From Halieaceae bacterium (GTDB taxonomy: Bacteria > Pseudomonadota > Gammaproteobacteria > Pseudomonadales > Halieaceae), in the NCBI GenBank assembly GCA_018666295.1, contig JABIZW010000240.1, forward strand, positions 1 to 15,377: a stretch of 15,377 nt of DNA. The letters are read 5' to 3'. Shown piece by piece: positions 6,112-15,377 of the stretch (position 1 is its first letter; the number at the start of each line of letters is the position of its first letter). The notes below the pieces were generated by a model. It searched no databases. It saw only the letters and a program-made list of their open reading frames with translations, and was not told the DNA's origin. A program made the translations under genes and the position numbers.

Positions 6112-7925
6112 AACAGAGACACCAATCCATGGACTGCAAACGCGGCAATCCACGCTAAAACGAGATAACTCAACAGCAGTCGCATGGCAAAACCGGTCGA
6201 CTTCGATTCTCTCGCAAGCAACGCCACCGTCGAAACGCACTGAAGTGCAATAGTGAAAAACACCACCAGCGCTGCGCCAGACGCCGCAGTCAATCCTGAC
6301 TCTGTGATCCGCTCAGCGAGTGGCGCAGGGTCGTCATCTGCGTTCTCGATGCCAAAAATAGTACCCAAAGTCCCTACGAAGACTTCTCGAGCCAAAAACG
6401 AGGCTAAAATTGCAACACCATAACGCCAGTCTAGTCCGAGTGGCTCAAAAATAGGCTGAATCCAAATACCCAGTGTTGCCAACCAAGAGGCTGACAGATC
6501 CTCGCCACCGTTGGGGAAGTAGCCCAGAAACCACACCACAACCGTAACAGTAAAAATAATACTGCCCGCTTTTTGTATGAAATGCCCAGCCCGATTCACC
6601 GACGCATGAATAATGGGCCAAACATTGGGTGTCCGATACGCGGGGAGCTCGAGTATAAAGGCTTGCTTGCGCGACTCAGACTCACCCAACCGACTTGCAA
6701 CGGCGGCCACGATCAGAGCCGACACAATGCCAAAAAAATAAATGCCAGACATGACGAGACCCTGCCAGCCCACGAGCCCACCAAAGGCCGTCGTATCGGG
6801 AATTAAGACTGTGATCAGCAGTGCGTAAACGGGTAATCGCGCGGAGCATGGCATCAGTGGAATAGCAACGTAGGTCATCAAACGCTCTTGCCGGGACGAC
6901 ATCGTTCGTGCGGCATAAATAGCCGGTATCGCGCACGCCACCCCTGAAAGCAGAGGCACAAAACTTTTACCCGATAGACCAAAATAGCTCAGTGGTCTGT
7001 GACAAATAAGCGCGGCCCTTGCAAGATACCCGGAGTCCTCTAAAGCACCGATAATCAGCGTCAAAACAAAGATTTGAGGCACAAACACCAAGAATGCACC
7101 GAGGCCACCAAATACGGCATCCTCAAAAAAGTCCGCGAAAATTCCCTCTGGAACCAAAGGTACTAACCAAGCGCCAAGACCCAAAATAAATGCTTCGACG
7201 CCATCCATTAGAGGTGCTGACCATGTAAAAATCGCTTGGAAGAACAGCGTCATAATAACAACAAAAGCCACGCCACCCGAGGCAGTCCCAAGCAACCAGT
7301 TGTCAATCTTGGCCTGCCGACGCACTAATAATTCACCTTGAGGAACAAAACGATCGGCTATTTGTTGGGCCGAGCCCTCAATCAGCGCATCGGGCGTATC
7401 TGCCCAAGGGGACTGCGTTGCACTTGCACTGACCAGCGCCACCTCGGCGGCCTCAACACCATCACCGGTTCTCGCGCTGACCGGCAACACAGGCACACCC
7501 AGCGACGCGCGCAATCCATCGAGATCAAGGACAAGCTTATTGTGCTCAAGGATATCCATCATGTTGAGTAGCACTAGAAATGGCTTTTTAGACCGTGCGG
7601 CCTCGCGCGCCACCTGCAGACAATAGGTCAGGCCTTTTTCGAGTCGGGTCGCATCCAGCACCATAGCAACGACCGCAGGTCGTTCATCTGCCAGTGCAGA
7701 ACGAAGGGCGTCTATCGCCAACTCTTCTTCACCAGAGATCGCATTTAAAGAGTACGTCCCTGGGAAATCCCAAACCTGTGCTCGGGGATCTGATCGCAAT
7801 GCACCAGAGCCTACGTCAATCGTAATGCCAGGGTAGTTGGCCACCTTGTGCTGCAATCCCGTTAATCGGTTAAATAGCGCGCTTTTTCCTGAATTTGGTG
7901 CACCCACTAGAAGCACGTTCTTCAT
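6108..7925 (-). CDS. feoB: Ferrous iron transport protein B (FeoB), short form
   Basis: FeoB is the inner-membrane Fe2+ transporter with an N-terminal GTPase. The 605-residue product shows G1 GAPNSGKS (8-15), the G2 Thr35 in YPGIT, G3 DFPG (53-56), G4 NMMD (121-124) and a G5-like SARTG (150-154). A linker to about 205 precedes a multi-spanning domain. Conserved membrane motifs include EDSGYLARAA (296-305) and the two gate-like repeats around Cys331 (GVACAIPAIYAAR) and Cys360 (PCSARLPVYALL). E. coli FeoB has 773 residues. The loss here appears to be in the G-domain spacer and loops rather than the core, which is intact. The start ATG overlaps the feoA stop as ATGA, so translation is coupled. 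I found no Fur box in front of feoA. The product could favour another divalent metal, but Fe2+ is the family expectation. Confidence 0.95.
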   Translation of the reverse strand: MKNVLLVGAPNSGKSALFNRLTGLQHKVANYPGITIDVGSGALRSDPRAQVWDFPGTYSLNAISGEEELAIDALRSALADERPAVVAMVLDATRLEKGLTYCLQVAREAARSKKPFLVLLNMMDILEHNKLVLDLDGLRASLGVPVLPVSARTGDGVEAAEVALVSASATQSPWADTPDALIEGSAQQIADRFVPQGELLVRRQAKIDNWLLGTASGGVAFVVIMTLFFQAIFTWSAPLMDGVEAFILGLGAWLVPLVPEGIFADFFEDAVFGGLGAFLVFVPQIFVLTLIIGALEDSGYLARAALICHRPLSYFGLSGKSFVPLLSGVACAIPAIYAARTMSSRQERLMTYVAIPLMPCSARLPVYALLITVLIPDTTAFGGLVGWQGLVMSGIYFFGIVSALIVAAVASRLGESESRKQAFILELPAYRTPNVWPIIHASVNRAGHFIQKAGSIIFTVTVVVWFLGYFPNGGEDLSASWLATLGIWIQPIFEPLGLDWRYGVAILASFLAREVFVGTLGTIFGIENADDDPAPLAERITESGLTAASGAALVVFFTIALQCVSTVALLARESKSTGFAMRLLLSYLVLAWIAAFAVHGLVSLF

Positions 7926-8182
7926 GATGGTCTGTCGTCCGTGAGAATAACGAGGTCTGCGGTTTCCTTATCGAGACTGTAGGTCGCATTACCCAAGGCG
8001 AAAACGCGCGGCGCTCCAAAACCTGGTTGAAGGAGGCAGCTGACCGTTTGCCCCTTGCGAAAGCCGATATCGATTAAGCGCTGTGCCGCCACATTACCCG
8101 AATCGCTGGCTACCGAGCTCACACTTGCGGACGCACCTACTGAAAGAGACCAAAGGCTCATCAAATTCCCGGTATTAGACAT
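7922..8182 (-). CDS. feoA: FeoA family SH3-like protein
   Basis: FeoA is a small cytoplasmic SH3-like protein needed for full FeoB activity. The 86-residue product matches the family layout: an N-terminal strand LWSLSVGASAS, the helix/turn motif RLIDIGFRKGQTV (35-47), then APRVFALGNATYSLDKETA (58-76) corresponding to the family's second half. Two starts are possible. ATG at 8182 has a GAGGTG 15 nt upstream, which is rather far. ATG at 8161 (starting MSLWSL, closer to typical FeoA length) has only a weak GGGAA. The gene lies 24 bp after greA and overlaps feoB by 4 nt. No feoC follows. The short gap implies expression from the carAB-greA transcript or from a promoter inside greA. Confidence 0.88.
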   Translation of the reverse strand: MSNTGNLMSLWSLSVGASASVSSVASDSGNVAAQRLIDIGFRKGQTVSCLLQPGFGAPRVFALGNATYSLDKETADLVILTDDRPS

Positions 8183-8196
8183 GGCAGTCAGACCGT

Positions 8197-8223
8197 CACC
8201 TCGAAATCAGAGGTGGCGCACCT
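8197..8223 (-). repeat. Alternating complementary segments at the greA-feoA junction (mutually exclusive hairpins)
   Basis: On the minus strand, segment 1 AGGTG (8223-8219) can pair with CACCT (8215-8211) through a CGC loop. Alternatively CACCTC (8215-8210) can pair with GAGGTG (8202-8197) through a 7-nt loop containing the greA stop. All stems are perfect. Segment 3 is the best purine-rich candidate ribosome-binding sequence before feoA. No T-tract follows, so this is not an intrinsic terminator. The structure could couple feoA translation to ribosomes finishing greA; that is inference. Confidence 0.4.
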
Positions 8224-8675
8224 GTTCGATCTCGTAATAAATATCACCACTCGGCGCTTTGACGACAACCTCATCGCCCTCTGACTTACCGACGAGCGCT
8301 CGCGCAATGGGAGAACTCACGGAAATCATATTTTGCTTAACGTCTGCTTCGTCCTCACCCACAATGCGGTAAGTGACCTGAGAATCGTCATCAACGTTTA
8401 TCAAATCCACGGTCGCCCCAAATAGAACACGCCCAGTAGGCGTGAGCGTCAAAATATCGATCACCTGCGCATTCGATAATTTGTATTCAAGCTCCTTAAT
8501 TCGCCCCTCGGCAAAACTCTGCTGCTCACGCGCCGCGTGATACTCCGCATTTTCCTTGAGGTCACCGTGCTCTCGCGCCTCGGCGATCGCGGCGACAATA
8601 CGAGGTCTATCGACCTTCTTCAATCGCTCAAGCTCTTCTCGCAGTGTCGCTTCACCTGCGACCGTCATTGGGACT

Positions 8676-8683
<8 letters not shown>
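8207..8683 (-). CDS. greA: Transcription elongation factor GreA
   Basis: GreA enters the RNA polymerase secondary channel and stimulates cleavage of backtracked RNA. The product has 158 residues, exactly the E. coli length. The N-terminal coiled coil (about 10-75) carries the tip acidic residues Asp41 and Glu44 in GDLKENAEYHAAREQQ, which position the catalytic Mg2+. The C-terminal FKBP-like domain includes FGATVDL, YRIVGEDEADVKQNMIS and SPIARALVGK. GreA, not GreB, is indicated by length and by the N-terminus NKVPMTVAG. The start ATG at 8683 overlaps the end of carB by 8 nt (ATGAATAA). The carA-carB-greA order matches Pseudomonas, but there yhbY and rlmE follow closely, whereas here feoAB and a small unknown gene lie between. 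Confidence 0.97.
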
Positions 8684-11899
<3,216 letters not shown>

Positions 11900-11900
<1 letters not shown>

Positions 11901-13045
11901 CAGGCAGCTCCTCGGGAAGAGACCACGCGGGTCATTGCCTCAATAAAGGCGTCAAATAAATATTTGGCATCGTGCGGTCCCGGACTCGCTTCCGGGTGCC
12001 CCTGAAAACTGTAAGCCGGCGTATCCGTGCGCCGAATACCCTGAACAGTACCGTCAAATAAAGACCGATGAGTGACACTGAGGGTCTCGGGGAAATCAAT
12101 GTCCGAAACAGTAAATCCATGGTTCTGACTCGTCACCATGACCGTTCCATTCGATAAGTCTTGAACAGGGTGATTGGCACCGTGGTGTCCGTGACTCATT
12201 TTTTCAGTCTTGGCGCCGCTGGCCAATGCCAAAATCTGATGCCCAAGGCATATTCCAAACAACGGCGTTCCCGCGTCCATCACCTTGCGTGCCAGATCGA
12301 TTGCGTAATCACAGGGCTCCGGGTCGCCCGGTCCGTTTGAGAGAAAAACACCATCTGGACGCAAGGCGACAACGTCGGCGTAAGTACTCTGGGCAGGCAT
12401 AACCGTCACGCGACAACCCAGATCCACTAAAATCCGAAGAATATTTCGCTTCACCCCAAAATCGAGGGCAACCACATGGAAGCGGGGCGCCGGTGCATGA
12501 GTCACGGACTCGCCCAGCTGCCAGGTCGGATCACTCCATTGATAGGGCAACGTCGTTGTAACGACCTTTGCAAGGTCCATTCCCTTCAAACCGGGAAAAC
12601 CCTGCGCCTCTGAAATCGCGAGGGCCTCATCGGCTGCCTCGCCGGTCAAAATACAACCCGCCTGCACACCCTTTTCTCTAATAATTCGTGTCAACTTGCG
12701 CGTATCAATATCGGCAATACACACCGTATTGTGCTCGACGAGGTAGTCGCCAAGATCTTGTTCAGACCTAAAATTCGACGCGATTAGAGGGAGGTCTCGA
12801 ATAACTAAGCCTGCCGCGTGAACGCCCGACGACTCAGCGTCATCCGCATTCGTTCCTGTGTTTCCAATATGGGGGTACGTCAGCGTTACAATCTGCTGCG
12901 CGTATGAGGGGTCAGTCAATATTTCCTGATATCCCGTCATTGCCGTGTTGAAAACGACCTCACCCACAGTTTTTCCGTCTGCTCCGACCGAACGACCACG
13001 AAAAACTGTACCGTCTGCGAGCGCCAAGACAGCCGTTTTATACAC
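11900..13045 (-). CDS. carA: Carbamoyl-phosphate synthase small (glutaminase) subunit CarA
   Basis: CarA hydrolyses glutamine and channels ammonia to CarB. The 381-residue product (E. coli 382) has the CarA-specific N-terminal domain (GEVVFNTAMTGYQEILTDPSY, about 28-48) and a class I glutamine amidotransferase domain. The nucleophile is Cys266 in FGICLGHQ, with His350 and Glu352 in QGHPEASPGPHD. All sit three residues before their E. coli equivalents (Cys269, His353, Glu355). SNGPGDP (236-242) forms the oxyanion loop. The start is GTG at 13045. A GGAGG at 13057-13053, spaced by 7 nt, supports it. It is the first gene of the carA-carB-greA-feoA-feoB run and follows a candidate promoter whose leader would be about 158 nt. 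Confidence 0.97.
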
Positions 13046-13209
13046 TCGATATCCTCCAGAGAATGTTTATCTCAGCGTATTTAAGGCCTCTCCTTGCCTC
13101 TACATTCTTCAAACGTCACAACGCTGGATATGTTATTGTCGAGCGCACACAAAGAAGCGCCGGACTGACTCAAAAGTCGCCGACCTATTCGTTCATGCGC
13201 TAAGGTTCA

Positions 13210-13238
13210 AGTGTACGGTTATGACCGTTTAGTGTCCA
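13210..13238 (-). promoter_or_regulatory. Candidate sigma-70 promoter of carA
   Basis: The minus strand has TGGACA (13238-13233, 5 of 6 consensus bases), a 17-bp spacer, and TACACT (13215-13210, 4 of 6). Transcription would start near 13203, leaving a leader of about 158 nt before carA. It is the best-scoring hexamer pair I found in the gap, and a perfect-arm inverted repeat lies in its spacer. Confidence 0.45.
13215..13228. promoter_or_regulatory. Inverted repeat ACGGT-TATG-ACCGT, possible operator
   Basis: Two perfect 5-bp arms, ACGGT (13215-13219) and ACCGT (13224-13228), are separated by TATG. The repeat fills most of the spacer of the candidate carA promoter and touches its -10. A protein bound here would block polymerase. 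It could serve carA, the divergent SDR/MFS pair, or both. No cognate regulator gene is in the window. Five-base arms can occur by chance. Confidence 0.3.
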
Positions 13239-13302
13239 TGAAAAAGGACGCCGGTAAGCGCCATTTTAACGGCAATGATATGTATTTAATCGGGAACCAC
13301 AA

Positions 13303-14130
13303 ATGACCAATCAATCAAACCGAACTGCCGTTATCACGGGCGCGGGTGACGGCATTGGCCGCGCGCTAGCGATCAACCTCAATAGTTGTGGTATTGATCT
13401 TTACCTGTGTGACATTGACCGCGAGCGGCTCGATGCCACAGCGGGGATGTTAAACAGCGATGGAGTGACTGTTTCGACAGCCGTTGTCGACTGCGGGAAC
13501 CGCGAACAAATCGAGACTTGGGCTGCAATGATTTGTGCCGAGAACGACAGGCTCGATTTTTTGTTCAACAATGCGGGTGTGGCCTATGCGTCTCCGTTCC
13601 GCGACGCCTCACTTGAAAATTTTGAATGGTTGATGAACATCAATTACTGGGGTGTTGTGTGGTCTACAAAGGCATTTCTACCCCTACTAGAGGCCTCACC
13701 GGCCGGCCACCTTGTGAACATTTCGTCGATCTTCGGAATGGTGGGTATAGCGACACAAAGTGCCTATAACAGTGCTAAATTTGCCGTGAGAGGCTTTACC
13801 GAGTCGCTACAAGCCGAATATTGGGATTCACCACTAACGGTGACCTGTGTTCATCCAGGCGGCATCGCGACCAATATCGCGCTGCGTGCGCGCACCGATG
13901 GCGAAGCGGCTGACGTCTCCGACGCCGAGCGAGACCACGCCTTCAAACAGGTTGCCCGAACCACGCCTGAGAAGGCCGCTCAGGTGATCTTAAAGGGGAC
14001 CTTGGCAGGTCGCCGCCGAGTATTTATTGGCTGGGATGCTTGGCTCATGCACACCCTTACCAAGTTTTTGCCAACGTCATACCACGCCATTACGGCAAAG
14101 CTTGGATCAGCATCTGATGACAAAGGCTGA
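13303..14130 (+). CDS. Classical short-chain dehydrogenase/reductase (SDR), substrate unknown
   Basis: This is a cytoplasmic NAD(P)-dependent oxidoreductase of 275 residues with the full classical SDR set. It has TGAGDGIG (12-19), NNAG (89-92) and a catalytic tetrad of probable Asn113, Ser142, Tyr155 and Lys159 (YNSAK). PGGIATNI (185-192) closes the cofactor site. Asp37 at the end of the second strand (LCDIDRE) suggests preference for NAD(H) over NADP(H). The C-terminal part (about 230-265, RRVFIGWDAWLMH onwards) resembles SDRs annotated as SadH/acetoin-reductase-like, so an alcohol or ketone substrate is plausible, but none can be named. The ATG at 13303 has only a weak Shine-Dalgarno. The gene overlaps the MFS gene by 14 nt, so the two probably act together. 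Confidence 0.9.
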   Translation: MTNQSNRTAVITGAGDGIGRALAINLNSCGIDLYLCDIDRERLDATAGMLNSDGVTVSTAVVDCGNREQIETWAAMICAENDRLDFLFNNAGVAYASPFRDASLENFEWLMNINYWGVVWSTKAFLPLLEASPAGHLVNISSIFGMVGIATQSAYNSAKFAVRGFTESLQAEYWDSPLTVTCVHPGGIATNIALRARTDGEAADVSDAERDHAFKQVARTTPEKAAQVILKGTLAGRRRVFIGWDAWLMHTLTKFLPTSYHAITAKLGSASDDKG

Positions 14131-15352
14131 CGCCGCCGCCGTCACTGCAACCGCAAAGCTCAGTCGATCCTCGTTTTTCATTCTAATCACGGGTCTGCTC
14201 GCTAACGCGATCGGTCAGGCGTTTATTTTCGCAATCCTTCCGCCACTTGGACGGGAAGTGGCGCTAAGCGAGATTCAGACAACGTCCATCATCTCAACCT
14301 CAGCATTGCTTTTTACATTCTGCTCACCGTGGTGGGGGCGCAAATCCGATCAAATTGGCCGCAAAATTGTCATTGTTATTGGCCTAACCGGATATGCAGT
14401 GGGTACTGTCGTCTTTGCCGCCGTGTTTGCACTGGGAATGAAAGGCATTCTGACCGGCTGGACGCTCTACTTCACTGCCTTGATTTGTCGCTGCATGCAG
14501 TCATCGCTGATGGCCGCCACGAGCCCAGGAGTGACCGCCTACGCGGCCGACCACAGCTCGAGGGCCTTTAGAACACAAACTTTGGCACGCCTTGGAACTG
14601 CTAACAGTCTAGGGTTAATTATTGGTCCTGTTGTGGCGGGCCTACTGGCTGGACTGGGCCTTTTATTCCCACTCTACGTTGCTGCCTTTCTGACCTTCAT
14701 CGCGGTGTTTGTTGTCTTCAAATACCTGCCCGAGGGAGAGGAGCCAGGCACCTCCAGAAAACAAGTTCCTCGTCTCTCATTCCTCGACGCACGGCTGCGC
14801 GTCTACCTCTTGAGCGCAATTGGGACCTTCACCGGCTTCTCGGCGATACAACAGACTCTGGGCTTTCGTATTCAAGACAGTCTCTCACTGTCAGGTGTTG
14901 AGACTGCTCAATACACAGGCGCAGCACTCATGGTTTCAGCATTTTTTACACTAGCACTTCAACTTTCTGTCTCTCAACGCTACACCGGTCCAGCCCTTAA
15001 CCTTGTTCGTATGGGGCTGGTCGCCAACCTCGTCGCCGCAGGCGTTATTGCATTAGCAGACAACCTCACGGGACTTCTCGTCGGAATGGCATTTATGGGT
15101 GCGGGATTAGGACTTCTTGGACCCGCGATGTCGGCAGGTGCGTCCTTGGCCGTGTCTCGCGATGAGCAAGGAGGCGCCGCGGGGTTAATCACTGCCTGTC
15201 CTGCGGCAGGGTTTGTCATCGGCCCTGTTTTAGGGGGTGTGCTGTATCAAATAAGCCCGACTTATCCGCCTTTGTTCGCAGGCCTAGTGACCCTCATCGT
15301 ACTGAGCTACGCCATGAAAAAAAGAGAGAACGGGATCGTAGAAGAAGACTAG
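14117..15352 (+). CDS. Major facilitator superfamily (MFS) transporter, TetA-like drug/metabolite exporter group
   Basis: This is a predicted inner-membrane transporter of 411 residues with about 12 hydrophobic segments in two six-helix halves, joined by a polar loop at about 205-225. MFS motif A is clear in the loop after helix 2: GRKSDQIGRK (74-83). A Gly/Pro-rich helix-5 motif (GLIIGPVVAGLL, 166-177) resembles motif C of exporters, and a similar GFVIGPVLGGVLY occurs in the second half (365-377). The open frame extends upstream to 14027, but that part lies within the SDR coding sequence and reads as polar, non-membrane residues. ATG at 14117 starts right before the first helix region. The start overlaps the SDR stop by 14 nt, so translation is likely coupled. 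The substrate is unknown; export or uptake of the SDR substrate or product is the simplest guess. Confidence 0.88.
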   Translation: MTKADAAAVTATAKLSRSSFFILITGLLANAIGQAFIFAILPPLGREVALSEIQTTSIISTSALLFTFCSPWWGRKSDQIGRKIVIVIGLTGYAVGTVVFAAVFALGMKGILTGWTLYFTALICRCMQSSLMAATSPGVTAYAADHSSRAFRTQTLARLGTANSLGLIIGPVVAGLLAGLGLLFPLYVAAFLTFIAVFVVFKYLPEGEEPGTSRKQVPRLSFLDARLRVYLLSAIGTFTGFSAIQQTLGFRIQDSLSLSGVETAQYTGAALMVSAFFTLALQLSVSQRYTGPALNLVRMGLVANLVAAGVIALADNLTGLLVGMAFMGAGLGLLGPAMSAGASLAVSRDEQGGAAGLITACPAAGFVIGPVLGGVLYQISPTYPPLFAGLVTLIVLSYAMKKRENGIVEED

Positions 15353-15377
15353 TCAAGGGCCTCAATGGCGTCACGAA
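15349..15377 (-). CDS. Possible C-terminal end of a convergent gene, cut by the window edge
   Basis: On the minus strand one frame reads the residues RDAIEALD followed by TAG at 15351-15349, interlocking with the MFS stop TAG (15350-15352). The peptide is a natural-looking helical C-terminus, and tail-to-tail stop overlap is also seen at 6108-6111 in this window. Only eight codons are visible, so this may be chance and no product can be assigned. Confidence 0.25.

Larger units (their letters stand above)
13046..13302. other. 257-bp divergent intergenic region between carA and the SDR gene
   Basis: This gap holds the carA Shine-Dalgarno (13057-13053), a candidate carA promoter and an inverted repeat (listed separately). 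The inferred carA leader of about 158 nt could contain regulatory RNA structure, but I see only short stems (for example GACT-TTTG-AGTC near 13179-13168) and no clear terminator with a T-tract. It has no good ARG box or PurR site. For the rightward gene no convincing promoter is seen. An AT-rich stretch GATATGTATTTAAT (13277-13290) is the likeliest -10 area, and the Shine-Dalgarno is weak (GGGAA, about 8 nt before ATG). Confidence 0.6.

Noticed and set aside
14027..14116. Extension of the MFS frame upstream to an ATG at 14027
   Set aside because: The extra 30 residues overlap SDR coding sequence, are polar and not membrane-like, and the in-frame ATG at 14117 fits the expected N-terminus.

Overview
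The window looks like a chromosomal housekeeping region of a gammaproteobacterium. Every recognisable protein (FtsH, RlmE, GlmM, FolP, SecG, GreA, CarA, CarB) aligns from memory nearly end to end with its E. coli or Pseudomonas counterpart, with matching lengths and catalytic residues. The order secG-glmM-folP-ftsH-rlmE / yhbY / greA-carB-carA is a known gammaproteobacterial cluster. A marine lineage such as Halieaceae/Cellvibrionales is my guess; the sequence alone does not prove it. I saw no insertion sequence, phage, CRISPR or integration scar.

Layout, left to right. Positions 1-35 (-) hold the 5' half of a tRNA-Leu. Positions 47-5381 (-) run, in transcription order, rlmE, ftsH, folP, glmM, secG and then the tRNA. 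This block covers 23S rRNA 2'-O-methylation, membrane proteolysis, folate and cell-wall precursor synthesis, and Sec translocation. ftsH has its own 138-bp upstream gap, which holds a good candidate heat-shock (sigma-32 type) promoter and a separate TATAAT box. As in E. coli, and unlike Pseudomonas, there is no tpiA between glmM and secG.

Positions 5459-6111 (+) carry yhbY (CRS1-YhbY ribosome-associated protein) and an unrecognised 116-residue protein, transcribed divergently from rlmE. Their 3' end overlaps, stop codon to stop codon, the end of feoB. Positions 6108-13045 (-) form a tightly packed run, in transcription order carA, carB, greA, feoA, feoB. Gene junctions overlap by 1, 8 and 4 nt, with only 24 bp between greA and feoA. 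Ferrous-iron uptake thus sits at the end of what is normally a carbamoyl-phosphate/GreA transcription unit.

Positions 13046-13302 are a divergent regulatory gap with a candidate sigma-70 promoter for carA whose spacer contains an inverted repeat. Positions 13303-15352 (+) carry a short-chain dehydrogenase and an MFS transporter overlapping by 14 nt, replacing the dapB/dnaJ/dnaK neighbourhood usual upstream of carA in Pseudomonas. The last 29 bases may hold the C-terminal codons of a convergent gene.

I do not see a clearly new biological system. The points most worth checking are the feoAB placement with alternating complementary segments at the greA-feoA junction, the small unknown protein downstream of yhbY, the heat-shock promoter candidate of ftsH, and the palindrome in the carA promoter.
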